From the NCBI GenBank assembly GCA_963575745.1, contig CAUYUJ010003609.1:1-64000 (forward strand): a stretch of 64,000 nucleotides of DNA, in the 5' to 3' direction. Shown one piece after another: positions 1-9,111 of this stretch. Source of the DNA: Prorocentrum cordatum (Eukaryota > Sar > Dinophyceae > Prorocentrales > Prorocentraceae). The position numbers and the translations under genes were made by a program. Below the pieces are notes generated by a model. That model was given only the letters and a program-made list of their open reading frames with translations, was not told where the DNA came from and made no database searches. Each line of letters starts with the position of its first letter. The stretch's first letter is position 1.

Positions 1-280
1 GCTTGGGGCATTGATTGGGGCCTCTGGGGGATGTTTGGGGTTGTGCCGGAGCCCCCAGAACGCATATGTGGACCGTGGATCTGGAGTCGTTGTGCGGGTT
101 TCCTGACCGCGAAGTCTTTCATAGTCTTCGGTCCATCCCGGCATGGTTGTTCGTCAGAGTCTGGGGGATGTTTCGTGGGTTTTTTTCGGAGCGCCCTCGG
201 GGGACAAAATGGGGCACTGTCAGAGTCCAGACGGAAACTCTTTGGGATCATTGTATTTGCCGCGGCTGACATTCGCAGTG

Positions 281-540
281 TTCGCCGTGGACGCATGATT
301 ATCGAATGGCCTTCGGTCCATCCGGCCACCCTGTTTACAGTGTGGGTCTGAGGCCAGTGGGATAGTTGTGTTCGCCGTGGACGCATGATCATCGAATGGC
401 CTTCGGTCCATCCCGCCACCGTGCCTGGCTTGTGGGTCTGAGGCCAGTGGGATAGTTGACGAGGTCTCGTCGGAGGTTTTTCGGGGGGGGCTTGGAGGCA
501 TCCCGCCACCGTGCCTGGGTTGCGGGGCTGAGGCCAATCG
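281..540. repeat. ~90-bp tandem repeat, 2-3 copies
   Basis: A unit starting TTCGCCGTGGACGCATGAT at 281 recurs at 371 (period 90). A third, diverged copy begins near 476 and keeps the 'cccgccaccgtgcctgg' segment. No gene is seen in bases 1-280 either. Confidence 0.7.
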
Positions 541-1060
541 GATGGTTGATGGGTCTCTCGGGAGGCCTTTCGGGGGCGTCTTGGAGGCAGTTTTTGGACC
601 TCTTGGGGGCCTCATGGGGTCCTTGTGGGGGCTTTTTGGACCGAGAGCTCGAAGTGTCCGTTCGGGTTCCCCTTCTGGGCCCCCTCTTAGGGCCGTCCTG
701 GGGCCCTCCTGAGCTGTCTTGGGGGCTTCTTGGGCCGTCTTGGGGCCTGTTTGGGCCGTTTTGGAACCCTGCTTGGGGCCGCCTGGGTTATTTTTGGGGC
801 GATCTTGAAAACCTCTTGGGCCATCGTTGTCGTTGTGAAAACCCAAGAAACGAATGTGTGCTAAGGGAATTTGAGGATATTGGCTTCCTGGGACCCTCTT
901 GGGGCCTCTCAGAGGCTTCTGGGGGCGTCTTGGAGGCATCTTGGGCCGTTTGGATGCTATCTTGGGCGTCTTGGTTCGATCTTTCGGCAACTCGGGGCCC
1001 TCTTGGACCGTCTTGGGGGCCCCTTGGGGCCCTCTTGGCCCGTTGTGAGGCCCTCCGTTC
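541..1060. repeat. Degenerate CTTGGGGGCC-type short repeats
   Basis: Dense irregular repetition of 10-20 base words such as CTTGGGGGCCTC, TTGGGCCGTCTTGG and GGGGCCCTCTTGG. The same word family returns at 22050-22310. Long frames here on both strands are low-complexity Gly/Trp/Leu or Pro/Arg/Lys translations and are not called as genes. Bases 1061-1310 hold nothing recognisable. Confidence 0.6.
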
Positions 1061-1310
1061 CCGCGTGGCGCGTTCACCGGGGGGTCGTCCGGGGCCCGGG
1101 GGGGGGGGCAAACTCGCTGTTCCTGTGTGTGGGGGGGATTATGGGGGGGAACAGTCGAATGCGCCTAGAGACCCAGAAGGGGTCGGCGCATACATCTGCA
1201 CAAAAAGGCTTCCAATCCATAATGTTTTGGGCCTCCCAGCTTAGGTCCCCTCCCAAAGCGGTTCGCGTTAGGGTTTTTCTGCGGGGTTAATCACCTGGGG
1301 TCGACGCCGG

Positions 1311-1379
1311 GTGAGGAGTTGGAGGAGGAGGAGGAGGAGGAGGAGGAGGAAGGGAGAGGAGGAGGAGGAGGAGGAGGAC
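1311..1379. repeat. (GGA)n microsatellite
   Basis: Near-perfect GGA triplets on the + strand. This tract borders the 3' side (in sense) of the SL-tagged insert at 1380-1577. Confidence 0.9.
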
Positions 1380-1577
1380 TGGCCACAGAGTAGAACCGAT
1401 ATGTATCAATGTTGCTGCAGCACATCATGCCGTCCGAAGTTCCTCCCTCGCCAGTCTTCTCACTGCGGGATGCGGCTCCCTGAAAGGCGAGGGCGTCCCA
1501 GGGGCCTGCAGTTCCGGCGCTGGCTCCGTTTCGAGGGAAGTCCCGCCGCTACGGACCTTGAGCCAAAATGGCTACGG
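1380..1577 (-). mobile_element. Short SL-tagged insert between two (GGA)n tracts
   Basis: About 200 bases of non-repetitive sequence with a perfect spliced-leader copy at the minus-strand 5' end (1557-1577) and (GGA)n on both sides. Read on the minus strand the order is (TCC)n, SL, ~175 nt, (TCC)n, the same as the large element at 9790-16909. No convincing protein is encoded; the SL itself translates as RSHFGSR inside a poly-Ser/Leu frame. It may be a 5' fragment of a retroposed mRNA or a small non-autonomous retroposon; its source is not identified. Confidence 0.55.
1557..1577 (-). other. Genomic copy of the dinoflagellate spliced leader, 21/21
   Basis: The minus strand reads the whole SL core, preceded by T as in the 22-nt leader. 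No GTA/GTG-type SL-RNA donor context with a downstream Sm site is evident, so this is read as a retroposed mRNA 5' end and not as an SL RNA gene. The upstream sense flank is (TCC)n. Confidence 0.9.
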
Positions 1578-1861
1578 AGGAGTGGGAGGAGGAGGAGGAG
1601 GAGGAGGAGGAGGAGGAGGAGGTGGAGGAGGCAGGAGGAGAGGAGGAGGAGGAGGAGGAGGAAGAGGAGGAGGAGGGAGGAGGCGGTAGGAGGAGGGGAG
1701 GAGGGGGGTGTGGTAGGAATAGGGGGAGGAGGAGGAGGAGGAGGAGGTCGAGGAGGAGGAGGGAGGAGGAGGTGGATGGAGGAGGAGGAGGAGGACAGGA
1801 GGAGGAGGGGAGGAGGCGGAGGAGGAGGAGGAGGCGGAGGAGGAGGAGGAGGAGGAGGAGA
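1578..1861. repeat. (GGA)n tract with interruptions
   Basis: About 280 bases of GGA/GAG triplets with short interruptions. It touches the 5' end of the SL copy at 1557-1577, and the first bases of the SL (TCC in sense) continue the repeat phase. Confidence 0.9.
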
Positions 1862-2189
1862 GGGGTGGGTTTTTGTGCTGGAGTCTCGAGCGAAGGCCCC
1901 GTGTCGAAGTGGAACCACCCTCCATCCGCGTGCGGTAGGTTCGCGCCGTGTCGACTGGCTGGCGACCCAGCCGCCGGCGTTCTATGTTGAACGCCGCCGG
2001 CGACCCAGAATCGATCGATGGCGAACGATCCGACATTTCGGTAACGGACAGTCGTTCAAGGTTGAACGATCCCCGCGGCGTCGGGAACGCTGGGGTCGGC
2101 ACGACACGAACCCGCGGTATCTGTTGCTCAATGTTGTGCTGGTGGCAATATCTGGTGAGGACGTCTCATGCGAAAGCCCAATGCTGAGA
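1862..2189. other. Unique sequence, no gene seen
   Basis: Non-repetitive DNA with short overlapping frames on both strands and no recognisable motif. Words such as GTTGAACG and CGATCC recur locally. Confidence 0.5.
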
Positions 2190-2530
2190 GCGTCTGGGCC
2201 TTCACCCCTGCAACTGTTGGAGGCTTTTGAAACGAATGTGCGCGGCATCAAGGCGAGAACCACATTTTGAAAATGAACCGCCCTCCATCCGTGAAATTAT
2301 TTTTGGAAACTTGTAAGACGAGAGTGCGCGCTGCTGAAGCGAGAGCCACATCGGTGTATCTGGTGGATGCTTATCGCCTCAATGTGCGCGACGCTAATAA
2401 GGTCGGAGCCACAATCTGAAAGCGTCCTCCCTTCCATCCATGAAAGGTTGGGAATTTCCAGCTTCAGGGTGCTACGGTAAAAGGAGGTCTCACGCGAAAC
2501 GTCCAGCCCCAGCCTATGGACACGTCTGGT
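2190..2530. repeat. ~75-85-bp degenerate tandem repeat (same family as 32285-32640)
   Basis: Units share 'AATGTGCGCG', 'GCGAGAACCACATTTTGAAA' and 'CCTCCATCCGTGAA' and occur near 2236, 2325 and 2381. The related array at 32285-32640 has the same unit, and both are followed by a stretch with 'TGCGACAGG' and then a purine-rich tract. Confidence 0.65.
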
Positions 2531-2890
2531 CGTGCGACAGGGAGGGAAGGAAAGAGAGGTTATCTAATGAGGGGGGAGAATCACGGGGGGAGGAGGAGAG
2601 GGAAGAGGAGGAGGAGGAGGGTGAAGGAGAGGGAGAAGGGGGAGGGAAGACAAAGCAGGAGGGGGAAAGGAAGGAGGATGGCATTCTCCTTCTTTTCGTC
2701 GGCGTCCTCCTCTCTGGAGGTCTCCAGAGCCTCCGAGAAAAAGTGGCCACGACGATCCCACATCCTCATCCTCCCTCCTCCCTTATTCTCCGTCCCTTCT
2801 CCTCCTTCTCCCTGCTCCCTCCTCGTCTTCCTCCTCCTCATCCCTACTCCGTCCTTCCTCCCCCTCCTCCTGCCTCCCCCCTTCACCCGA
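2531..2890. repeat. Purine-rich tract followed by pyrimidine-rich tract
   Basis: Bases 2531-2690 are GGA/GAG-rich and 2760-2890 are TCC-rich, so one strand could fold on itself. No gene is supported. Confidence 0.6.
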
Positions 2891-3028
2891 CGACGACGAC
2901 GCCGTTGATGCCGACGACACTGACGACGCGGACGACGAAGACGGCGGCGGCGGTGAACGACGGACGACGACCAGGATGACTGTCGTCGACGACGACGACG
3001 ACGGCGACAACGCCGACGCCGACGCCGT

Positions 3029-3062
<34 letters not shown>

Positions 3063-3140
3063 CGACGCACGACGCACGACGCACGACGCACGACGAACGA
3101 CGAGCGACGAACGACGAGCGACGAGCGACGAGCGACGACG
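2891..3140. repeat. GACGAC / CGACGC short-period repeats
   Basis: Successive blocks of GACGACGAC, GCCGACGCC (6-9 bp) and ACGACGC/ACGACGAACG (7-8 bp). Frames are Asp/Ala or Arg-rich artefacts. Confidence 0.8.
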
Positions 3141-3639
3141 GTCCCAGCCAGAGCGCCCTCTCTTCGCGAGCGGGCGAGCGCCCGCCCGCGCGCGCGCGGC
3201 GCCCAGGTGCGCGAGCAGCTGGGCGCGTGCCTGCGGTCAGACGCCCTCTGCAATTTCCTCACTTGCGAGGCGCGCGCCCCCGCTGCGGGCAAGGTCTGCA
3301 TCCACATGGGGGGGTCCAAACAGGGCCCTGCCTTCTGGGGATCGAAGGAGTTGCCATCTTTGCCGCCGCGGAAGGCGGCGGAAGGTCAGCGGAAATACAA
3401 CGAGGCAGCCTCCGCCGGCGGAAGCGGGCGGAAGCTCTCGGAAGCCTCGGCGGCTCAAGACATCGTTTCCTCCTAAGGGACGCGCGGGGTCGCAATTCCC
3501 CGCCCGAAGTGCTTCTCGACTCCTCCCAGCTTTGCAATGTGCGGCTGCTGCTGAGAGGCGGGAGGGACACCCCTTCGGTGAGGTGAGCGCTGGCAGGTTG
3601 CCCAGCCTGCCGAGACCGCGGTAGCGAGACTCTTTCATC
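3141..3639. other. GC-rich sequence upstream of a retroelement, no gene seen
   Basis: No motif-bearing frame. The bases just before the ATG at 3640 (GCGGTAGCGAGACTC...CATCTTGGCT) loosely resemble a rearranged SL, but not well enough to call. Confidence 0.4.
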
Positions 3640-6600
3640 TTGGCTATGCGGGAGAACGGGCATCAGGGAGGTAAACGAGCCCTTAGACGGGTGATTCGCT
3701 TGGCAACAGTCACGGGCGAGGCTTGGTATCGAGGACGTCGATATACTCGCTCCAACATCGCTGCTTTGACCACGCACATTGCCGAGTCTTCGCCCCCGTC
3801 GAGTGCCGCACAGAATACGAGACCACCGGCTCCTCCTACTAGTAGGCAGAAGCGCTCTAAACAACTACTGCGGGTCTGGAGTTATAATGCTGAATCGCTA
3901 GTTCGCGTGGACAGGCTGGGTGAAATTCTGAGGCTAGCCAAAGAACACCTAATTGCAATTGTTAGCGTCCAAAGTACGTTGATGTCCATGGAGGTCGCCT
4001 GGACGGCCGAAGGTTTTCGAGTGTTCCCGACTCCGAGGACAGCCCCCAAAGCGAAAGATGGATGCTTAATTGCTATCAACCTAAGCTACTTCGATCTTAA
4101 AGAAGTTAGATGCGTACACCAATGGCTTCCTGGGCGCCTACTCGGTATTCGTCTTCGCCGTTCGGGACTCAAAGATCGAGATTTGTACGTGCTCAACGGC
4201 TACGCCCCCACAAACCAGCCCTCCCATCACGTCCCAGAAGAGGATAGAGATGCACGTCAGGCCGCCCACAGAAGGTCACAAGACACCTTCTGGCAGCTCT
4301 GCGAGACCACGTTGAATAAGATTCCCAGGAGATCATCAGTGATTTGGTGCCTGGACGCGAACGGCTCCGTGGCGCCCGACCCGCCCCACGTAGGAGAAGC
4401 AGGGAAACGGCGACTGCCCCAAACCACCAACACCAATGGAAGTAAGTTTTTGTCGGTTCTCCAAAATACTGGAATGATAGCTTTGAATACCTTTGGGTCC
4501 CACTTCAAACGTACAGGCACATGGAAGCATACTGATGGACGAAGTTGGACGACTATTGATTACATATGCACGCGCATGAGGGGTGGATATGGGTATAGAG
4601 CACGAGTGTTGCACACACTACCGGTTAGTTGTGGGGGGCACCGAGACCATAGACCTATAGAAGCACATGTATTCGCAGGTTCCCGATGTAGGAGGCGCCG
4701 GGAAGACCCTCCGTTGAGGTGGGATCGCGAGGGACTTGCACGTGATTTACAACAAGTTTGCCACAGTGCTACCGACACACCATTGCCAGAACGAGTGGTG
4801 GAGTTCCAAGCTAGATTAGAAGCTGCTCTAGATGATCGGGGTCTTCGGGGTCAATGGCGGGAGGAATGTGGGGAGGGCAAACACTACTCGACGACATCCG
4901 AGTACTTCAATTCTTTGGAAGGGGCGGTGGTGGATGCAGCAATCCCTGTTTATTCCACTCTAGCGGCCCCTACCCAGGCCCGACGCCGAAAGCTTTCAGA
5001 GGCAACCCTGGCGCTCATCACGCACAAGCAGTGTCTGCAACGGATGATGGCAAACTCGCCTGACCCGTCTAGCTGGCTTTCACGCTCTCTTGCTTCCAGC
5101 TTCCGCCTTGCTCAGCGCGCAGCCAAACGAGCTGTCCGAGCAGAGAAACGACAATGGACAGCAGAACTGGTTGCCGATGCCGAACGAGCCGAGTCGATGA
5201 ACGATATCCGGAAGAGCTATGCCATCATTAGACGATTGGCGCCGAAACCGCTCACCCCGATCATGACTGTGAAAAACCCACGAACGAATGAGTTGTGTTT
5301 TGATGATGACGAGGATCTGCAAGTTCGTATCGAGGCACTGTGTGACATTTTTGAGGCGGACGAAGTACTCTTGGAGGCGACGGGAGGCCCTCAGGAGCTC
5401 CACGAATGTGACGAAACCCGCGTAGGGTCGTACTCGCTCGAAGACGTCGAAGCCGCCTTGTTTCGCATGCCCAACTTCAAGAGCGCCCCAGTGATTAAAT
5501 GGAGCGACCCGGCTGTATCCAGTTCTTCTTCTTCGCCTTCTTCAGGGCCGCGTGATCACCCAGAAGGTGCGGTGGCAGAATTGTGGAAAATTGGAGCCCA
5601 CCAGCTATGCCAACCATTGCACGGACTTTTCCAAGCTTGTCAAGCGCATGGCCGTGTAGCACAACGTTTTAAAAATGGGGAGACCGTGTCACTTAGAAAA
5701 CCGAAGGGGGACGGGACAAACGCAAGGGACCATTACAGAACAATCAATTTAATTGGGCATATGGGGAAGGTTTTCACTAATGTCACGATGATGCCAGTGT
5801 TACGGTCTACTGCGGGTAAGCTATCTAGTACGCAATTTGGGGCCCTCAGTGGGCGATCCACCCGGGACGCCATCGTGGTGGTAGATGAAGTTCTACGCCG
5901 GTTTCGTGATTCTCTAAAGGGCACCAAGATCCAGTACTCGGTCCTAGCTGCGGTTCTCTTCGATTTAGAGAAGGCTTTCGATCTGATCCCGCGGGAGAAG
6001 GTTTGGATCGCGTTGGAACGGCTGGCTGTAGATCGTGGGGTTCGGCTCACCATTGAAGAGCTTTACAACGGAACTTGCTACATAGTGCGTGACCCCCGCA
6101 CCAACAAACCGTGCCGACAGCTATTAGTGAAAAAGGGAGTTCGGCAAGGTAGTGTGGAAGGCCCCATGTTGTTCATCGCTGTCTACGATATGATCACCAA
6201 CAAAATATCGGAAGATCTTCGTGAAGGGGGGTTTGTGGGGATCCAGGCACGGTACGACCCAGTCTTCAACAACTATCGGCACTCAAACAATTTCAACCTA
6301 GATGCGACTGCCGAGCTGGATGTTTCACAGGTCAAGTTCGTGGATGATTTGATAGGTTTCGTCGTGGTTTCAGATTTTGACCAGGTCACCGCTTTCCTTG
6401 AGTTTTTGCAGCAGTCTGTCAACGCGAGTGGCCTCAAGCTGAACGTCCCCAAAACCGAGATGCTCATTACGATTTCGGGGAAGGGGTGCCGCCGGGCGCG
6501 AAAGGTGGTCAGTAAGAAGGGCACAGGCATTCGTATGGCCCGGCAGGACGGCCAATCTCAGAATTTGAACGCTACCCCCACGGTGAAATATCTTGGAGTG

Positions 6601-7392
6601 AAGCTTAGCGCGACGGGGTCAGTGATCGATGAGATATCCGCTCGACTGCAAGGTGCAAATCTGGCGCACGGTCGTTTGACACAGCGAGTCCTCAAGGGAA
6701 ATTTGAGCACCAGACTCAAGGTCAGGCTTTGGTGTTCGCTGGTGCGTTCCATTGCCTTATATGCTTTAGAGATCGCGATGCCGACGAAGACGGACCTAAA
6801 GCGGCTAGAACGATGGCAAACTCGTAAACTTCGACATCTTCTGAAGTCACCAGCACACATTCACCATGTACCTAATGCGAACATACGAGAAAAAGCTAAA
6901 GTTCATTCAGTTGCATCAACATTATTATTCCGGCGATTGAAATGGTGGCAGAAAGTTATCATTCCAGGTCTGGCTCCTTCCCCGCCTCACTATGACCCCA
7001 CGCTCGCTGTAAGGGCAGTCGTCTTCGGAAAGCTGTCGTTTGAAATTGCTTCACGCCTGACTCCCAATGGACGTCTTGCTCAGTTGCACGCTGACTTGTG
7101 TTGCTTGTGGGACGCCGCCTCAGCCCAGGTCAAAGCAGAAGCACCTTCATTACCTATTGCCATCGAGCGTCCGTGGTTGCAGTGGCTGGCCAACCTGTCT
7201 CCTTGTTTTTATGTTGCTATTCTTTTTTGCTTTTTTTTATTTTTTTTCTATTTTATTTTTTCCTTTTTTTTTTTCGTGTGCTTCTTTCGATTTTTTGTAG
7301 TGTTTTTTGTCTCAGGCCGACCTCAAACAAGTACTGTCGTATCGTGCCGAGAGCGACCTCTCGTTGGAGCAGGGCGAAATTGCAGAGCCTAA
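3640..7392 (+). CDS. Endonuclease/reverse transcriptase polyprotein of a non-LTR retrotransposon
   Basis: 1250-residue open frame. An exonuclease-endonuclease-phosphatase (EEP) fold spans about residues 75-345: SYNAES (N83), CLDANG (D239/N241), TIDYI (D307), RDHRPI (H337). The usual catalytic Glu of the 'QE' motif is replaced, because the frame reads SVQSTL with Ser at 112. The RT follows: YRTINLIGHMGKVF, QFGALSGRS, motif A FDLEKAFD (774-781), motif B GVRQGSVEGP (from 833), motif C FVDD (900-903), then VPKTEML and KYLGV. It should nick target DNA and copy its own RNA; the Ser at 112 raises doubt about nicking. Coding similarity ends near 7205; the last ~60 residues are Phe-rich translation of a T-rich tract and probably not native. 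The start is the first ATG of the frame; nothing upstream decides it. Confidence 0.85.
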   Translation: MAMRENGHQGGKRALRRVIRLATVTGEAWYRGRRYTRSNIAALTTHIAESSPPSSAAQNTRPPAPPTSRQKRSKQLLRVWSYNAESLVRVDRLGEILRLAKEHLIAIVSVQSTLMSMEVAWTAEGFRVFPTPRTAPKAKDGCLIAINLSYFDLKEVRCVHQWLPGRLLGIRLRRSGLKDRDLYVLNGYAPTNQPSHHVPEEDRDARQAAHRRSQDTFWQLCETTLNKIPRRSSVIWCLDANGSVAPDPPHVGEAGKRRLPQTTNTNGSKFLSVLQNTGMIALNTFGSHFKRTGTWKHTDGRSWTTIDYICTRMRGGYGYRARVLHTLPVSCGGHRDHRPIEAHVFAGSRCRRRREDPPLRWDREGLARDLQQVCHSATDTPLPERVVEFQARLEAALDDRGLRGQWREECGEGKHYSTTSEYFNSLEGAVVDAAIPVYSTLAAPTQARRRKLSEATLALITHKQCLQRMMANSPDPSSWLSRSLASSFRLAQRAAKRAVRAEKRQWTAELVADAERAESMNDIRKSYAIIRRLAPKPLTPIMTVKNPRTNELCFDDDEDLQVRIEALCDIFEADEVLLEATGGPQELHECDETRVGSYSLEDVEAALFRMPNFKSAPVIKWSDPAVSSSSSSPSSGPRDHPEGAVAELWKIGAHQLCQPLHGLFQACQAHGRVAQRFKNGETVSLRKPKGDGTNARDHYRTINLIGHMGKVFTNVTMMPVLRSTAGKLSSTQFGALSGRSTRDAIVVVDEVLRRFRDSLKGTKIQYSVLAAVLFDLEKAFDLIPREKVWIALERLAVDRGVRLTIEELYNGTCYIVRDPRTNKPCRQLLVKKGVRQGSVEGPMLFIAVYDMITNKISEDLREGGFVGIQARYDPVFNNYRHSNNFNLDATAELDVSQVKFVDDLIGFVVVSDFDQVTAFLEFLQQSVNASGLKLNVPKTEMLITISGKGCRRARKVVSKKGTGIRMARQDGQSQNLNATPTVKYLGVKLSATGSVIDEISARLQGANLAHGRLTQRVLKGNLSTRLKVRLWCSLVRSIALYALEIAMPTKTDLKRLERWQTRKLRHLLKSPAHIHHVPNANIREKAKVHSVASTLLFRRLKWWQKVIIPGLAPSPPHYDPTLAVRAVVFGKLSFEIASRLTPNGRLAQLHADLCCLWDAASAQVKAEAPSLPIAIERPWLQWLANLSPCFYVAILFCFFLFFFYFIFSFFFFVCFFRFFVVFFVSGRPQTSTVVSCRERPLVGAGRNCRA
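7206..7315 (+). other. T-rich, intron-like tract between RT and zinc-finger parts
   Basis: About 110 bases, mostly T with some C/A/G, ending in TTTTTTGTCTCAG followed by GCCGACCTC. The reading frame changes across it: RT frame before, finger frame after. The polypyrimidine run and CAG|G end look like a 3' splice site. The 5' end is not evident (GT occurs in CCTGTCTCC near 7196). An inserted T-tract is the alternative. Confidence 0.4.
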
Positions 7393-7615
7393 TCGCTTGG
7401 TCTGTCCGGATTGCGGTCGTGTTTGCAACGGGCCCAAGGGATTGGCCAACCACCGGTTCAGCGCCCATGGTATTGAACCCAATCGGCTCCATCTACCATC
7501 AGCTGCCCTCACTAACAAAACATGCCCCCACTGCCAGGCCGTGTTCGCCCGGAAGGATTCTCTGATCAAGCACATCGATAAAGGAAGATGTCCGGCTCTC
7601 CGCCGGGAGCGTGCG
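7316..7615 (+). CDS. C2H2/C2HC zinc-finger C-terminal part of the 3640 retroelement
   Basis: The frame that opens after the T-rich tract encodes CPDCGRVC...NHRFSAH (C-x2-C-x12-H-x4-H) and CPHCQAVF...KHIDKGRC (C-x2-C-x12-H-x5-C). Such fingers are common C-terminal to the RT in LINE-like elements, where they help bind nucleic acid. The segment has no independent start and is read as the tail of the element, joined by splicing or separated by a frame-breaking insertion. Beyond about 7620 this frame becomes Gly/Arg low complexity, shadowing the next ORF. Confidence 0.6.
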
Positions 7616-7688
7616 TCGCAGGATTTTGAGGCTCAAGCACCTGCACCTCCACCAGCACCACCAGGTTGTGTGCAAAGTTCCCGTGGCA

Positions 7689-8444
7689 ATGTTCGTGCCC
7701 GCGGCGGAGCTCGTGAAGAGGAAGGGGGACGAGGCCTTTCAGGAGGCCGCGGCAGGAGGGGAGGAGGACGACAGCAAGGGTGTGTCCAAGCTGCACCAGG
7801 TATTCGCCAAGCTGGTGCTCCAGCACGAGGACGTCATCCGGAACGGAGCGAGGGACGACAACGTAGTGGCGTGCTTCAGGGAGGACGCCCAGATCGCGAT
7901 CGCTCTCGAAGCGGGGGCGCAGCACTACAAGAGCGAGGGGCAGAAGGCGCAGGAGAAGGCCGAGGCCGATCAGACGGAGTATCGCGGCCACCCGCTCGGC
8001 AAGCGGCCCGACGCGTTCTTGAAGATGCTTCTCTACCGCCTGAACGAGGCAGTGACCCTAAAAAACGCCGAGGTGCAGGCGGCGATCAAACAGGGCCCCT
8101 CTCCGGACGAGGCCCTGGCGGCAGTACAGGTGTTGGCGAAGTGGAGCGCCAAGGCACAGGACAAGGAAGACCGAGTGGTGGCCACCAGGTGCTTCAAAGT
8201 GAGCGTGGCCAACGAGGAGGAGGGCAAGCCGGCGACGATCAAGTGGGTGTTCGCCACCAACTCGCACCCCGAGCTGCGAGAGGCCTTGTTCAGGTTGCGG
8301 GCCAACGGCGGCCTCCGCGCGGCGGGGATTCTTCTCGACTTCGATTCCGCCCCGCGCTCGAAGGCGGCGAAGCAGCTGGAGCAAATGGTCTTCAAGAAGG
8401 GCGGGGGCCGGGGCAAGGGAGCGAAGAAGGCAAGGAAGAAGTGA
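7689..8444 (+). CDS. Hypothetical protein, helix-rich with a basic tail
   Basis: Not recognised. The open frame begins upstream (7611), but the first ATG followed by well-composed sequence is at 7689, giving 251 residues. It is rich in Ala, Glu, Lys and Gln, probably mostly helical (around KLHQVFAKLVLQHEDVIRNG and KRPDAFLKMLLYRLNEAV), and ends in GGGRGKGAKKARKK, a nucleic-acid-binding or nuclear-type tail. It has no stop, transmembrane segment or signal peptide. Third codon positions are strongly G/C, unlike the RT frame just upstream, which argues for a host exon or a separately acquired domain. It directly follows the finger segment in another frame, so it could also be the element's last domain after a frameshift or intron near 7660. 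Confidence 0.5.
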   Translation: MFVPAAELVKRKGDEAFQEAAAGGEEDDSKGVSKLHQVFAKLVLQHEDVIRNGARDDNVVACFREDAQIAIALEAGAQHYKSEGQKAQEKAEADQTEYRGHPLGKRPDAFLKMLLYRLNEAVTLKNAEVQAAIKQGPSPDEALAAVQVLAKWSAKAQDKEDRVVATRCFKVSVANEEEGKPATIKWVFATNSHPELREALFRLRANGGLRAAGILLDFDSAPRSKAAKQLEQMVFKKGGGRGKGAKKARKK

Positions 8445-8937
8445 ACCGACAAGCAAATGAGGGGTTAGGGGGGCGGTCCCGTAGCAGGCAAAGTCTGATC
8501 TCACAATTTTTTGTACAAGGAGAAGAGCTCTCCGCCAAGAGATCCGAAACTCGTCCGGGGACTTAGTGCTCGTTTTTTGGTCTCTCGTAGGTGGCCGGCG
8601 GCCCCCTCGGTCCTAGAGGGGACTGGGGCGGCTGCCCCTGTTGTGCCATCCTCACAGGGGTGAGGGTGCTCAGGGGTAGGATTTTGGAGCCCATGCCTAG
8701 CTTCCTGGCTCTCTTGCCTTTGCCCCGAGGCACCCGTAGGGCTCCCAGCACCTTGTAAGTAGCAAGTGTTAGCGCCGAGACATCGGTAGGCCTTTAGGCT
8801 AGCCCACCGCAAAACTTCCAGCCGAATGTTCGAGGGAGTAGCGACGTGAAAAGGAAGCTCTCGGCGGAAGGTGGCGGAAGTAAGAGATGCGCCCCTTCAA
8901 GAGATGAAGACGCGCAGGGTTTCCGAAATCCCGCCAT
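8445..8937. other. No gene seen
   Basis: Unique sequence of mixed composition after the 7689-8444 ORF. Only short shadow frames are present. Confidence 0.5.
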
Positions 8938-9110
8938 ACAGTGGGGGCCTATGCCAAGAACACCCTGCTTGCCTCCATGGTGCCCCCGGTTTCTTGGGTT
9001 TCCATGGTTTTGCGATGCAGAGCGTCACGTTGCCACACCAAAAATCAGTAGACGTCCTGGAGTTTCAGGGTTGGCTTTCTTGTGGAAGGTTTATTCTGGA
9101 CTGGCCTCCA
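8938..9110 (+). repeat. Dispersed ~175-bp repeat, copy 1
   Basis: Shares most of its length with 17925-18095 and 25037-25215: 'ATGCCAAGAA(A)CACCCTGCTTGCC', 'TTTTGC.ATG.AGAGCGT.ACG', 'CACCAAAAA', 'CAGGGTTGGCTT.CTTGTGG'. The core can pair (CACCCTG with CAGGGTG, CCAAGAAA with TTTCTTGG) in the better copies. All three copies lie on the same strand and two lie within ~200 bp of a GGA/TCC tract. Confidence 0.75.
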
Positions 9111-9111
9111 C

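Larger units (their letters stand above)
3640..7615 (+). mobile_element. Non-LTR (LINE-type) retroelement, EN-RT-zinc finger
   Basis: The order is an N-terminal apurinic-like endonuclease, a reverse transcriptase, a T-rich interruption, then two Cys/His fingers. There is no SL copy at its 5' end and no flanking (GGA)n tract, unlike the other elements here. Ends are approximate because no target duplication or 3' tail was recognised. Confidence 0.75.

Noticed and set aside
1557-1577. SL copies as SL RNA genes
   Set aside because: No downstream intron half with Sm-like site, no tandem array. Two copies clearly head retroelement mRNAs.
3600-3643. Rearranged SL before the 3640 retroelement
   Set aside because: Similarity is limited to short pieces (GGTAGC, CTTGGCT) and there is no (TCC)n.
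7396-7470. Zinc fingers as a separate transcription factor gene
   Set aside because: No own start; position and frame follow the RT as in LINE tails.
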